This document shows, piece by piece, positions 1-11,959 of a stretch of 64,000 nt of DNA. Made by a program: the position numbers and the translations under genes. The notes beneath the pieces are model-generated. The model was not told where the DNA came from and did no database searches. It was given only the letters and a program-made list of their open reading frames with translations. Origin of the DNA: Hypericum androsaemum (lineage: Eukaryota; Streptophyta; Magnoliopsida; Malpighiales; Hypericaceae); assembly GCA_963995505.1 (NCBI GenBank), contig OZ023192.1:15793001-15857000 (forward strand). Reading direction: 5' to 3'. The first letter of the stretch is position 1, and the number at the start of each line of letters is the position of its first letter.

Positions 1-188
1 TCTAGGAATGTGATACCCCGATTGTGTTGGTCTATGAAAATAGTCGGTCAAATCACGGAGCGTTACAAAGAAACTCTTAAGCATACCCTCATATTTATAG
101 GAGATTAGCTCCTATCTATTATGATAGAGTCTTAAACTAATTAAAATTTGAGACAAATCTTAACGGATCCGAATTCTAAATTTTGCAG

Positions 189-325
189 GTGTATGGTTCA
201 TCCATTGTCATATCGACAAGCACGCGCTCTGGGGAATGGAGACGGTGTTAGTTGTGAGGAATGGGAAGACTGCGAATACGAGCATTCGAGCTCCTCCTTC
301 TGGGATGCCTACTTGTTCAGCTTGA
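189..325 (+). CDS. Laccase, terminal exon (partial gene, continues left of window)
   Basis: Laccases are secreted multicopper oxidases that oxidise phenolics and monolignols in the cell wall. Only the last exon is visible. It opens after a tttgcag acceptor at 182-188 and encodes the copper-ligand block [12 protein letters not shown] followed by the C-terminus MPTCSA and a TGA at 323-325. This matches the last exon of the intact laccase at 44142-44281 and of the pseudogene at 47516. The sequence before it (about 60-188) is homologous to the last intron of the 47516 copy. The exon itself has no lesion, but the rest of the gene lies outside the window, so its integrity is unknown. Confidence 0.82.
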
Positions 326-887
326 TTGATCTTATTACATACTATTTTTTTATAGATAAATTTTACAACCAATAATTAAATTGGTCAGAGATTATATCCG
401 GACCTCTTGCCATTCATCTTGTGACATTAGGTCAAATATCCTACGACTACATACCAGCTTTATTATGATTGGGTTTTGTGTCGACGAGAGTTTTACCTCG
501 TCTATATCTAAAATATGATTATATTACTATTTTAGTTTGATGTTGTTTATCTTCTGTGACCTGTTGTCTATTTAAATTAATAGTTCTAGGCATGTGTACC
601 CTGGTGTTAGCTTCTGGGTTTTGTTCCTGTGGCTGCACCGTTGTTTGCTGTCTACGCAAACTCGTGCTTCTTCTCATTGTAACTAACTTGGAGTTTTTAA
701 GACAAATACCTTTTACCTCTCAAAAAAAAAGTTCTAGGCATGTGTAAAGACCTGTCATTTCTTAAAATAGTTACAATTTCTTTACTAGTTTAACCAAGTG
801 GTGTATACCCGAGCCAAGGGGAGAATGAGATGCTTTGGTGCACCTGGGTCATCCTAGATTTGAATCAAAGAAATCAGATGTGAAATA
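326..887. repeat. Laccase 3' flank, duplicated at 47652-48094
   Basis: This downstream flank aligns by eye with the flank of the laccase pseudogene near 47652-48060, sharing for example the stretch ttttacaaccaataattaaa. The homology resumes at 3383 after the copia insertion. The two laccase copies therefore arose by duplication of a block larger than the exon. The copy here differs by the retroposon at 599-730 and the copia element at 888-3382. Confidence 0.75.
599..730 (+). mobile_element. Short polyA retroposon with 16-bp target-site duplication
   Basis: A 132-bp insert ending in an A9 run (722-730) is flanked by direct copies of gttctaggcatgtgta at 583-598 and 731-746. The homologous flank near 47908-47925 has a single, uninterrupted version of this site and acts as an empty-site control. 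The structure fits a 5'-truncated LINE tail or SINE-like retroposon inserted by target-primed reverse transcription. I do not recognise the family. Confidence 0.8.
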
Positions 888-1176
888 TGTTATGAATTCA
901 GCAATTAGAGAACAAAACGCGCAAAGAACACGGACACAAGAGATAGCGTGGTTCGGCCTGGTGCCTACATCCACGGTGAGAAAGGAAAACTTTTAATGAT
1001 GGATCCGAGTCACAAAGCTATACAAAACCTTAGGGTAACATGCCTTTATATAGAGGCAAACCCTTGTACATCAAGTAAGCTATCTAGGTCAAATTAGGAG
1101 TCCAAAAATTAGTCCGAATAGAACAGGAAACAAGCCCACAAATCGTTTTCTCTTTAATTTCTCGACATCTCTAACA
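888..1176 (-). repeat. LTR (3' LTR) of the copia element
   Basis: This 289-bp repeat starts TGTTATGAATTC, ends CTCTAACA, and is nearly identical to 3094-3382 with a few substitutions. Confidence 0.9.
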
Positions 1177-2021
1177 TTCTCCACCTTGGCGAGAAATCAT
1201 CCTGTGGACGAACCATGAAGCTCCATCCAAACTTCAACAAACTCCATCTTGATGAAATACTGCCACATGAAGAACCATGAGAACCTGAGAAACCAAACAG
1301 ACTCTACCAGCTCTACCTTGACCATAGATACACCGCCATCAATAATACCATCTCAACTTTCTCACCACCTTTTTCTGTTCAATCATATGGAGTCAGCCCT
1401 CAAGCTCGAGCTTCCGAGCTTGCTTGGCCTATTCTCTACAATCTCCATTGAACTCCAACTAGTAAGTCCACTTGCTGAAGCAACCTTGCGACCAGTCCTC
1501 TATTTTTCGGTCAGCCCCATGCTCCACAACCTCGAACTGCTTCTCCGCTGGACCTTCTTGCCTCATACCAATGCCACATTCCATAGCATACAAAGGGCAA
1601 CCTTTTGTTCTACCAAGTAGAACCCTCGGCATGCCACGAACTACACCGTTCAGCCTTGAGTGAGATACCCGATTCGCCCGTGGTGCTAACAACGGTTTCG
1701 CATTCCCCATACAAAATCTACCCAACACCTTTGATGTGACGTCTCTTTAGACAACCATAGCGAGAACTTGCTAACTTTGTCTCCGCGAATCCCAACTCCA
1801 CTCAAACCATTCATGTCAAGCTTTCGCTTCATCACACAAGAGCTTTTCTTCCCTCTATCGGAACCCAACAATGTGACTCAACCTACAACCGTGTTCTCCA
1901 CTAACCTACAGGTGTTCCTAGCATTCTTTTCACCCTTCATCACCACCACATCATCCTTCTCCACCTTCATTAGCCCGCCTACAATATTATAGTTGTACCC
2001 ACTATAATTCAAGGCTCCTAA

Positions 2022-3060
2022 CTAGATCAAATTTCTCTCCAACTTCGGAACATGCCTAATCCCACACAATTTTCTCTCAACACCATCCCACATCTTGATT
2101 TGGATATCACCTATGCCAGCAATTCTGTAAGTAGAACTATCACCCATAGTCACCAGACCTGAATTAACGAACTTGTAGGTGTCGAACCACCCTCTCTTGG
2201 GCGTCATGTCGAAAGAGCAAGCGCTATACAAAATCTAGAAATCAGAATGCTTTGGACTTGACAAAACAGAAAGAAGATCACTATTTGACCCGTCCGAATG
2301 TGAGGTCACATTCATGAAACCTGATTCTTTTTCCTCATGATCCCGAGTTCTTTTTAGACAATCCTTCTTCACATGCCCTTTTTCTCCGCACTCGAAGCAA
2401 TTTCCCTTGAACCTCCTTGACCACGACTTGGATCCCTTCCCGTCTTTTGCTCGACTACGATCACCATGGCTACCCCTCACAACCAGCCCTTCCGCTTGTT
2501 CATCGCCAATTTTCCTTCTTTGATGAAACCCTAGCAGAGCACTTGTGATATCTTCCAACACCAGGGACTCCTTCCCCCAAGTTAGAGTTGTAACCAATTT
2601 TCGTAGGAGCCAGGCAAAGAATTCAGCAGCAACAATGCCTTGTCTTCTTCCTCGAACTTCACATCAACCTTTCTCAAGTCGCTCACAAATTAACTGAAAC
2701 CATTAATGTGTTAGCTCAAATCCGAGCCCTCTTTCATCTTGAGCTCGTACAATCTTTGCTTAAGATAAAGCTTGTTCGACAAAGACTTAGACATATACCT
2801 TACCTCCAATTTCTTCCATACCTTAGCTGGTGACTCCTCATCCATGACGTGATACATCACATCAACCGCCAAACACAAGCGAATTGTCGCCACCGCCTTG
2901 GCTCCCATCTCCTTCCACTCTTGCTCCTCCATCTTCTCGGGCTTCTTTTCCGAGAGCGCGATAACCATCCCTTGTTGTACGAGGAGATCCTTGACACGGC
3001 TTTGTCATAACCCAAAATTCGAAAAACCATCGAACTTCACAAGAGCAAACTTCGCACCAT
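2022..3060 (-). pseudogene. copia gag / protease remnant
   Basis: Reading the minus strand from about 3060, the frame gives a copia Gag start (KFDGF..., then QSRVKDLLVQQGMV) with an in-frame stop. The conserved Gag block VWKKLEVRYMSKSLSNKLYL follows, near 2780-2820. A CCHC zinc knuckle, CFECGEKGHVKKDC, is encoded near 2365-2405. The next segment (2231-2022) resembles the copia protease/pre-integrase junction, with SFDMTPKRGWFDTY and RHVPKLERNLI. Stops and frame changes break it throughout. Gag would package element RNA; here it is not translatable as one protein. Confidence 0.8.
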
Positions 3061-3093
3061 CCGTCATCCTCCAACCCAAGCTCTGATACCAAT

Positions 3094-3382
3094 TGTTATG
3101 AATTCGACAATTAGAGAACAAAACGCGTAAAGAACACGGACACAAGAGATAGCGTGGTTCGGCCTAGTGCCTACGTCCACGGTGAGAAAGGAGAACCTTT
3201 ATTGATGGATCCGAGTCACAAAGCTATACAAAACCTTAGGGTAATATGCCTTTATATAGAGGCAAACCCTTATACGTCAAGTAAGCTATCTAGGTCAAAT
3301 TAGGAGTCCAAAAGTTAGTCCGAATAGATTAGGAAACAAGCCCACAAATCGTTTCCTCTTTAATTTCTCGACATCTCTAACA
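3094..3382 (-). repeat. LTR (5' LTR) of the copia element
   Basis: This 289-bp repeat is the partner of 888-1176. The Met-tRNA primer-binding site adjoins it at 3079-3092 on the minus strand. Confidence 0.9.
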
Positions 3383-3387
3383 AAATA

Positions 3388-3674
3388 AATCTTTGCACTT
3401 AATTTTTTAAAATAAAATTTTATACTTAATATTACACATGTCAGAAATTGAACTATGTACTTCTGTCAAATCGTGAATTGCTCATCAAGATTCTTTATTA
3501 TAAAAGGAGTCTGATAGGGAGTAGTTGGGTGTTAGAGCAGGCCGGCCCAATTGGGTAATATTAGCTTGAATTATTTTCCTCTCAGTCTTATTATTTGGGT
3601 TAATCTTAGGCAAGGTGATTTTGTAATATGTATATTACTATATAGCTATAAATAAAGAAATTGTATCTACCATA
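3388..3674. other. Non-coding laccase flank, no gene
   Basis: The AT-rich sequence resumes the duplicated laccase flank interrupted at 887 and then becomes unique. I see no coding potential. Confidence 0.6.
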
Positions 3675-3683
3675 AAAAATGAT

Positions 3684-4480
3684 GGGAAAAGTCCACTTTC
3701 GTACCCTGTGGTATCGACTAAAATCACTTTAGTACCCTGTGGTAAAAAACCGATCAATCGAGTCATACTTATTCCAATTAACATCAAAAAGGGCCTCGGG
3801 CAGCTGCCCGGAGCTGCCCAAACCTACCCGAGCGCTGCCCAGGCCACGTGGCCAGCCACGTCACCAATTTTGATGATGTGGCGCCACGTCACCAGGAGGA
3901 GGAGGAGGAGGCGGGGAGGAGGAGGAGGAGGGGGGGGACGTGGGGAGGAGGAGGACGCGGAGGAGGAGGGGGACGCGGAGGAGGAGGGGGACGCGGGGAG
4001 GACGAGGGGGACGCGGAGGAGGAGGAGGAGGAGGAGGAGGACGCGGAGGAGGAGGAGGAGGAGGACGCGGAGGAGGAGGAGGAGGAGGACGCGGAGGAGG
4101 AGGGGGACGCAGGGAGGAGGAGGAGAGGAGGAGGAGGAGGAGGGGGACGCGGAGGAGAAGGACGCGGAGAGGAGGAGGAGGAGGAGGAGGAACGCGGAGG
4201 AGGAGGAGGCGGAGGAGGAGGAGGAGGAGGGGAGGAGGAGGAGGAGGAAAATCGGAGGAGGAGGAGAATTGGTGACGTGGCACCACGTCATCAAAATTGG
4301 TGACGTGGCTGGCCACGTGGCCCGGGCAGCGCTCGGGTAGGTTCCGGCAGCTCCGGGCAGCTGCCCGAGGCCCTTTTTTATGTTAATTGGAATAAGTATG
4401 ACTCGATTGATCGGTTTTTTACCACAGGGTACTAAAGTGATTTTGGTCGATACTACAGGGTACTAAAGTAGACTTTTCCC
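3684..4480. mobile_element. Foldback TIR element with GGA/GGC-rich core (probably Mutator-like)
   Basis: Long inverted repeats of about 200 bp (3684-3892 and 4270-4480) start gggaaaagtccac and end in its complement. They surround a 370-bp purine-rich block of GGA/GCG-type repeats. Flanks aaaaatgat (3675-3683) and aaaaatatt (4481-4489) match at 7 of 9 positions, compatible with an aged 9-bp duplication. The element at 56032-57526 has related ends and a perfect 9-bp duplication, which supports a Mutator-like assignment. Long open frames here come from the repeat on both strands and are not genes. Confidence 0.75.
3893..4265. repeat. Purine-rich GGA/GAC microsatellite
   Basis: A 370-bp run of gga, gag and gacgcgg units forms the loop of the foldback element. 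It is strongly strand-asymmetric (almost no T on the + strand). Confidence 0.9.
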
Positions 4481-4489
4481 AAAAATATT

Positions 4490-5668
4490 ACACCACCCTT
4501 GGCAAATCATCACATTTCTGATCACGAATTGGGAAAAATGGATATAATGATTCGTTTTAATTTCTTCCTCGTAATGCCATAATAGCAAAGATTATACGAT
4601 TCATGATAATTGTGTTATCATTTAAATAAAAGAAAAATACACTTTAATACTATATGGTTAGAAGGCTTGGGCCCTATGAGATGGGCTAGGGAATATGACC
4701 CAATGTCGACATTTGAGATTGATTTGATCAGATTAGATGCCGAGCCATGCTATTCATGGCCCAGTCAGAGCAACTATGATTTCTTAAAAAAAAAGGTCAG
4801 AGCCACTATTGAAGATATTGGATAATACAATGAACTAAAATGTATTTCTCAAAAAAAAAAAAGCAAGTCTCTACTTGTACTCAAACAGTTGAAAATTATC
4901 AATATAAATTGATTCGAGTGATATAAGACTAAGATCTGAAATTGTTATATAACTTTTTTATCTCAAGTTAGTCATTTATCGATAAATATAATACATGTAC
5001 TAGTTAGAACGTCGGCGAGAAAAAAAAATGAGTGGTCGAATATGATGTATTGTGCCTAAAGATACCAATTAATAAGGACCGATATTTCAAGTATTGAAAA
5101 ACTGACGACTTTGGACGGCTTTGGAGTGAAGGAGACTGTGCTGACATGTCCCGTTATGTGATACCCGCATGTTCTGTTATGTGATATTGACATGTTTCAT
5201 TATGTCATAATGCCTAGTATATTTTTCGTATTTGCGACAGTGTCGTGTCCCATTTACAATACTGGCTCTTGTGGCTTTTTTATTTTGGTCCCTGTATTTT
5301 TGTATTTTTGCAAAAAAGCTCCCGCGTGCCTTCACTCCAAACCGTTTGGAATGAGAGCATTCCGTACCCAATCCAACTCCGTTTTGGGCATCTAGTCATA
5401 TAATCATGATCGGTTGTAATTTTTTTCGGTTAAATCAAAATAGCCAGACGATATTAATGTTGTGGAAAATAATGGTCGCGTACTTGTTTAAATTCGCGTT
5501 TCTGCCTATTATTTCGGGTCAATATTGTTTGGAGAAGTTAATGCTGGAAAGGAAGGAGTCTAGACTGGTGCAATTGATAACAACATTGTTCTAATTTAAT
5601 TAAGATGTTTCGAGTTCAAGTCGTCAAGAAGATCTTAAATATTTGTTTAGAGAAATTTAAATAATTAA
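4490..5668. other. Intergenic, nothing recognised
   Basis: AT-rich DNA with several oligo-A runs (4788, 4850). Short open frames show no family resemblance. The patch near 4650-4860 may be old retroposon sequence, but no duplication is clear. Confidence 0.5.
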
Positions 5669-5676
5669 CATGTCAG

Positions 5677-6603
5677 TAGGGATGGCAATTGGCAGGATCC
5701 GGGTAGGATTTATAGGACCCAGATCCTTACCCTATTTTTAAATGGTGGACCCCGATCTTTATCTTTATCCTCTTTAAAAATAAAGATTCGGACAGAATCT
5801 GGGTCCTAAAAAATTGGACAGGATCAGGGCGACCAGCGGGTCCGTATTTTTTTAAAATATTTAATTTTTAAAAATTAAATTATCTTTTGATAGTTTTCAA
5901 ATAGCAATGAGACATTTTCATTCATTAAACATATCAGTACAAAGAAACTAAAAAAATATATCAAAAAAAATTGAAGTTTGGTAAGTTAAAATTGAGAAAT
6001 TGGATCATAATTTTTGCTGCTATTACTTGGGGCTTGTGGTTGCTTCGTAATGGTATTATCTTCAATGAGGCGAGGTGCGATAATGAGCTCCTCTTGCATT
6101 TTTTGCTCTTTCATATCCATGTCCAAGAGTGGATCCTTTGGACGGACGCCTCGATCATTCACAATTAATCGCTGCTCACTTTCTTGATTGTCTACAAGGA
6201 TTTATAGGTCCCTCTTTTTTACCTCTTGAGGTTGAGAGAACATTTTGGTTAGGGGTGGGGTTGTAAGTGATATAAATATTGGGCCCCTATATCTTGTCTT
6301 TCTTTTTGCGTTTCCTCTATTTTGAACTTTCATTTTAATAAAGAATATTTACCTACCAAAAAAATCAAGAATTTGGTATCATGTCTAATTTTTAATATAC
6401 ATATATATTATTTTAATATTAATTTAAAATTTGGGTAGGATTAGGACAGGATCCTATAGATCCATACTCATGCCTTTATCTTTTTAAAATATTAGGATCC
6501 GGGCAAGATCAGGATCTAGACCCGATCAAAGTCAACAGATCATGAATCCTTCAAGTGAGAATCAGGATAGACTCTGAAAGTAAAGATCTAATTGCCATCC
6601 CTA
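5677..6603. mobile_element. hAT-type element (non-autonomous)
   Basis: The element starts tagggatggcaatt and ends with the inverse complement aattgccatcccta, ends I associate with hAT elements. The 8-bp flanks catgtcag (5669-5676) and catgtgag (6604-6611) differ at one base, as expected for an aged hAT target duplication. Sub-terminal GGATCC/GGGTCC-rich sequence also recurs in inverted form. No transposase is present. The middle is occupied by a LINE fragment. Confidence 0.82.
5960..6352 (+). pseudogene. LINE 3'-end fragment nested in the hAT element
   Basis: The frame at 5971-6168 encodes ITWGLWLLRNGIIF, the W-x2-W-x2-RN-x2-F motif at the C-terminal end of plant L1-type reverse transcriptase polyproteins. 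It is followed by a short 3' UTR and an A7 run (6359-6365). It is a strongly 5'-truncated insertion. A possible imperfect duplication around agtttggta / gaatttggta is too weak to set the ends exactly. Confidence 0.6.
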
Positions 6604-6611
6604 CATGTGAG

Positions 6612-6983
6612 GATATCAATTGGTTTAGAGAAAAAAGTCTCAGCCATAAAAGTATTGCGGTCTTCATGATTTGTCCGTCTATTGTCCCTTGGGATTATAA
6701 TATAGGTTAGGAGATGCTTTATTACCTGGACCCAATTTGTCAAAGGGGTAGTTGGAGGATAAGAAAATCAACAATAATTTTTTGAAATGGAGTTTGACTA
6801 AATTTTCGGGAAGGGCCAAAATGCCCATGGGGCAAAAAAAAAATTCCATCTCTCCTCCCCTTTCCTTTCTCCTCCATTCTCTCCCCTCCCCTCTCTCCTC
6901 CATTGAAGACAAATGAATGTCTTCTTCTCCTGTTCAACCCACTTCCAACTATGATTTCTTCCGCATATTCCTTTTATGATTAT
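6612..6983. other. Intergenic with CT-rich tract, no gene
   Basis: Contains a polypyrimidine tract at about 6845-6905 (CTCC/CTTTCC units) and no supported coding sequence. Confidence 0.5.
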
Positions 6984-6988
6984 GTTAT

Positions 6989-7349
6989 TGTCACGAGCTG
7001 ACCTGTCACTTGTTTGTTATTGCTTTCCCTAAAAGTCACATGCACGTAGGCATGTCCACCATCATAGAAAGTAGTTATTTTCCTTTCCCTAAGTGCTTCA
7101 CTCACGTGGCACCTTTGTAGGAGTTAGCTGGGTCAAGGTTGTTAGTGGCTAAGTGGCTAGTAGTGGGTTGTTATGTTCCTTTCAGTCGCTATAAATATGT
7201 AAGCTGTTATGGGGATTAGGATGCTATGAATATATTATTCCCTTATCTTCTTCCCCGTTCTCCTCTCCCCCCTATCTCTTTTCTTCGTTCTCCCTCTCTT
7301 TTCTACTTCTCTCCCACCAAATTCTCCTTCTACCAACAGCAACCTTACA
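6989..7349 (+). repeat. 5' LTR of gypsy-1
   Basis: 361 bp, starting TGTCACGAGCTGACC. It contains tataaatatgtaag near 7189-7202 as a likely TATA region. Confidence 0.93.
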
Positions 7350-7370
7350 CCTGGTATCAGAGCCAATAAC

Positions 7371-10300
7371 ATGGCAACACGTTCCAAATCTATCGAGGAA
7401 AGGCTTGAGAAACTCGAAACCACCCTCTCTGAATTCACACAAGAATTCAGTGCACGCCTCCAAGAAGCATGGAATCGTATTGAGCAACACCATACCGACA
7501 ACAATCACAAGTTCGAGCTACTCCAACAGGACAGCAATCACAAGTTCGAGTTAATCCACAAGGCTTTGACTTCACGCCCCCCTCACGACAAGGGCGAGGC
7601 CGACAAAGGTATATTAGGCACACCGCCTATTGACCCTACCGCAACGGCATCATCGACTTCCACCACAACGGCTTCATCGACTTCCACCCCAACGGCATCA
7701 ATAATTCCAGCAGCCGTAACACGTACGGCCAAACGATCAGGCGAGACTAAATTGTGCCTCGACTTCCCGGCTTTCTCCCCTACCAACCCTACGTATTAGG
7801 TCCGAAAGTGTGAGAAGTATTTCGATGTTAACGATGTGGAGGAGAATCGAAAGGTGAAATTGGCCTGCCTCTATTTAAATGAAGAGGCCAACATTTGGTT
7901 TGACAATGAGTTGCTCAACAACCGTAACATCACTTGGTCTGAGTTCGTGGATCAGCCTTGTGAACGGTTCGGCGATCAGGATACCGACAGCGTGATCGCA
8001 GAGTTCAATCATTTGAAGCAAACGGGCAGTATTAATGACTACATTAAGAAGTTTGAAGAGCTAAAGGGCATGGTGTTACGTGCAAATACCGTCCTCTCAG
8101 ATAAGTATTTCATCTCTTGTTTTGTGGGTGGACTAACGGATACTCTCTAGACGATGGTTAGAGCTAACTCCCCAATGACAATTAGGGAGGCCATCGGAAA
8201 GGCGAGGTTGCACGAGGCCACTCTAAAATCACTTTTCAGGACGACGAGGAATACAACCCCGCCAAATTCAATTGGGGCCAGGCCTCCTTTCCGTGAGTCT
8301 CCAATCACCAAAAAGGATCCAACGTGTTTCAAATGTGGTGACAGATGGTTTCAGGGGCACACTTGCAAAGGTCGACCCACCAACGTCGTCAATGTCATAG
8401 ACGAAGTTCCGAACGAGGTAGAAGAGCCACCGGGAGTTGCGCTAGAAATGCAAGAAGATGGGGATATGGTGGAAATATCAATACATGCCATTAATGGAAG
8501 TAGCGTGAGCGGCACTCTTAAATTGGCAGGCGTCATCCGTGGCAAACCTGTCCTCATCTTGCTGGATATAGGTAGCACCGCCACTTTTATCAGCTCTCAC
8601 TTGGTCCACGATTTACAGTTGGACATTATGGAAGCGGCTGGAATGAAGATAGCATTGGCTAATGGCACAAAGGTCTTGTGCACTGAGATTTGTCCGAGCC
8701 TTGATTGGGAGATGTGCGGCAGTAACTTCAAGTGCGATTTCAGAATTTTAGACCTCAAAACCTATGACGTTGTTCTAGGTACCGATTGGATGCAGGAGGT
8801 CAGTCCTGTTACCTTTGATTTTGTCAGTGCTCAAGCTACGATCAAGAATAAGGGACGAGACATTATTCTCAAGGGTCACCGTCATGGAGACTCTAAGCAA
8901 CAGGTAGAATTGAGTTGTATGTATGCAGGTTATCACGACAAACCAATTGAAGTGAGAGACCTGATCGGGGCAGCCTGGGTTTGGGGTACATATGAAGTCG
9001 TAGCCGAATGTGGTACTATCTCACCTATGGAATTCAAGGATATAGGAGGAGCCACTCTTATCAGGGAGTTCCAACGTTAACTTAAGGACTTACTAAAGTC
9101 ATTTTCCACCTTGTTTGAGGAGCCTCGGTCTCTCCCGCCGAGCCGCTCTCATAATCACGGCATTGAATTAGTGCCAGGTACAACTGCGGTGTCGGTCCGC
9201 CTATACCGCTACCCCTACTTCCAAAGAGCGGAAATTGTAGAACAAGTAAAGCAATTGCTCGACGCTAGGTTTATTCGACACAGTAGAAGTCCGTTCGCTT
9301 CACCCGTCCTCTTGGTCAAGAAAAAAGATGGGAGTTGGCGAATGTGTGTCGACTATCGACAACTAAACCACTGGACAGTCAAAGACAAGTACCCGATCCC
9401 TATTATTAATGACCTATTGGACGAATTGCACGGAGCCAAGGTGTTCTCCAAACATGACCTCCGAGCTGGCTACCACCAAATTTGGATGAAGGAAGAAGAC
9501 ATCCCCAAAACAGCATTCCGAACACACCATGGCCATTATTAGTTTCGTGTCTTACCATTTGGACTCACCAATGCACCGGCCACCTTTCAATCATTGATGA
9601 ATCAGGTGTTATCCCCCTACCTACGTCAATTTGTTTTGGAGTTTTTTGACGATATTCTCATATATAGTAAAGAAGCCAGCCTACATCTCAAGCATCTCAC
9701 CATGGTTTTGGGTCTGCTGCAACGTGAACAATTTTATTTGAAGCCTCAAAGTGTGAGTTTGGGGTGGATCAAATAGATTACCTCAGTCATGTGATTTCCG
9801 AGGAGGGAGTCAGAACCGACCCAAAGAAGATCGAGGCGATAGAAGGGTGGGTGGCCTACGCCTCGGATAGTGAGGGAACTACGTGGGTTCCTAGGGCTCT
9901 CGGGATATTACCAAAAGTTCATTCGCAACTATGGTGCGGTGGCCAACCATTGACTAAACTACTTAAGAAGGATTCTTTCATGTGGTCTTCCGAGGTGGAC
10001 GAGGCATTTGCAAGATTGAAGAAGCTATTATCGAGCGCTCCGGTATTGGCTTACCCTAACTTTTCTTGTCAATTTGTGCTTGAAACAGATGCCTCAGACA
10101 AGGGGATTGGAGCGGTTCTAACTCAAGAGGGCCGCCCTCTAGCTTACCTGAGTGAAGCGTTCGGACCACGTAACTCCGGGTTGGCGATTTAAGAGAAAGA
10201 GCTACTGGCAGTCTTGTCGGCGGTGACCAAATGGCGACATTATCTCGAAGGAGCTCCATTCGTGATTAAGACTTACCATAGGAGCCTCCGCTTTCTTTTG

Positions 10301-11923
10301 GACCAAAAAGTCCACACTAATCTACAACGCAAAGGAGTCTCGAGGTTGATGGGGCTTGGCTTCACCATAGAATACCGGAGAGGGTTCGAGAACAATGCTG
10401 CAGGCGCACTATCTCGCCTTTCGAACGGGGATGAAACAGCTACTCTGGTTACATCTAAAATTAACGCACTCTCTCAGGTGATTCTAGGTTGGAAGGCAAC
10501 TGTTGAAGAAAGTTACAAGGGTGATCCCAAGGCCGAACAACTAGTGGTTGAACTAGTAGTAGTAGCTGATTCTTATCCGCATTACAAGTTTCACCAAGGT
10601 CTCCTTCGCTACAAAGGGAGAATTTATATCGGTAGTTCGGGGAACTTGCGTGAGGAAATCATCGAGCAACTGCACGACTCAGCTATAGGCGGCACTTCGG
10701 GAGGCTCGTGACTTACAAAAAGGTTAAACAACACTTCTACTGGTCGGCACTTAAGGCACAAGTAACCTCATAAGTGGCTAAGTGTGACACTTGTCAAAGG
10801 TGTAAGCCAGAACACGTAGCTACACCCGGGTTACTCCAACCTCTTTCGATCCCACAAGATGTATAGAAGGATGTGGCGATGGAAGTCCATAGAAGGGTTG
10901 CCCAAGTTGAGAGGCAAGGATGTCATCTTGGTGGTTGTCGACCGTCTGTCCAAATACGGTCACTTTATTGCCTTGTCTCATCCTTATTCGGCAATACAAG
11001 TAGCTCACCTCCTCCTCGACAATGTGTTTAAGCTTCACGGGCTGCCGGAGTCAATCGTATCGGATAGAGACAAAATATTTACTAGCAATGTGTGGAGGGA
11101 GCTCTTCCATGCCTTCGGGACTAAGCTTCAGTTGAGCACCACCTATCATCCCCAGACCGACGGCCAATCAGAGCGTCTTAACCAATGCCTCGAACATTAT
11201 TTGAGATCCATGTGCTTCCATCAACCTGGTCAGTGGTCCAAATGGCTCTCCCTTGCTGAGTTTTGGTATAATTCAGCGTACCACTTGGCTATTAAGCGTT
11301 CTCCTTTCGAAGCTGTTTACGGGTACGCCTCTACACCAATTCCAGGATTGAAGGAGGAACAAACTTCTGTGGCAATGGTGGCAGATTTTACCACAAGGCA
11401 CGCTCAAATGGTTCGTTTATTGTCGGACGCCCTTGTCCAGGCCCAAAGTCGCATGAAGGTGCAGTCAGATAAAAGAAGAAGCGAAAGGGAATTCGCTGTA
11501 GGCGATTATGTTTTCTTGAAGTTACAGCCTTACAGGCAATCAACTCTTGTTGTCCGTTCTAATCTCAAGTTGGCGGCGAAGTATTATGGTCCATACAGGG
11601 TGATCACAAGGGTCGGATCGGCGGCATACAAGCTGGAGTTGCCTTCGACATGTTTAATTCATCCGGTATTCAACGTGTCTGTACTTAAACGAAGGATTGG
11701 AGATGGGCAAGTGGCGATTAGCTCTCCGCCCTTGAGCACCAAGGAAGGACAACTGAAGGCAGAACCGGAGGCAATATTGGACCGTCGTCTTGTGAAGCGG
11801 AACAATCGGGCCGTGGTCCAAGTATTAGTCAAGTGGTCAAATCTCCATGAAGACGATGCTACTTGGGAAGATTACAACGTCATCAAGTCCAAATTCCCAA
11901 TCGTGGAGCAGCTGAATTCTTAA
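7371..11923 (+). pseudogene. gypsy-1 gag-pol polyprotein, broken by stops and frameshifts
   Basis: One frame runs from ATG 7371, interrupted by stops at 7797, 8148, 9078 and 9540, then shifts near 9770 and again near 10700-10890. Domains in order: coiled-coil-like Gag N-terminus (EERLEKLETTLSEF); Gag core (WFDNELLNNRNITWSEF); zinc knuckle CFKCGDRWFQGHTC; retropepsin LLDIGSTATFISS, where the usual D-S/T-G is D-I-G; reverse transcriptase with VDYRQLN and FFDDILIYS; RNase H with LETDASDKGIGAVLTQ; integrase with VVDRLSKYGHF and TYHPQTDGQSERLNQ; chromodomain near the end (VLVKWSNLHEDDATWEDY). Several stops fit C-to-T or G-to-A transitions, as expected of a methylated transposon. Confidence 0.93.
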
Positions 11924-11959
11924 ATTCTCAAGACGAGAATTCTTTCAAGGGGTGCCGGA

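Larger units (their letters stand above)
888..3382 (-). mobile_element. Ty1/copia LTR retrotransposon, internally deleted (non-autonomous)
   Basis: Two 289-bp LTRs (888-1176 and 3094-3382), both TG...CA, are flanked by the 5-bp duplication aaata (883-887 and 3383-3387). On the minus strand the 5' LTR is the right-hand one. It is followed by a primer-binding site matching initiator Met-tRNA (tggtatcagagc, read at about 3079-3092 on the minus strand). A purine-rich tract lies just inside the other LTR near 1177-1190. Only gag and the start of the protease/pre-integrase region remain, with no integrase, reverse transcriptase or RNase H, so the element depended on a relative for movement. Confidence 0.92.

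Noticed and set aside
3708..4340. Overlapping open frames of 110-210 codons on both strands with Arg/Glu/Gly or Leu/Ser/Pro runs
   Set aside because: They are products of the GGA-rich repeat inside a foldback element; every frame is open because the repeat lacks stop triplets.
4650..4860. Retroposon with duplication gtcagagc
   Set aside because: The shared words at 4763 and 4795 are short and imperfect, and the intervening sequence is too small to judge.
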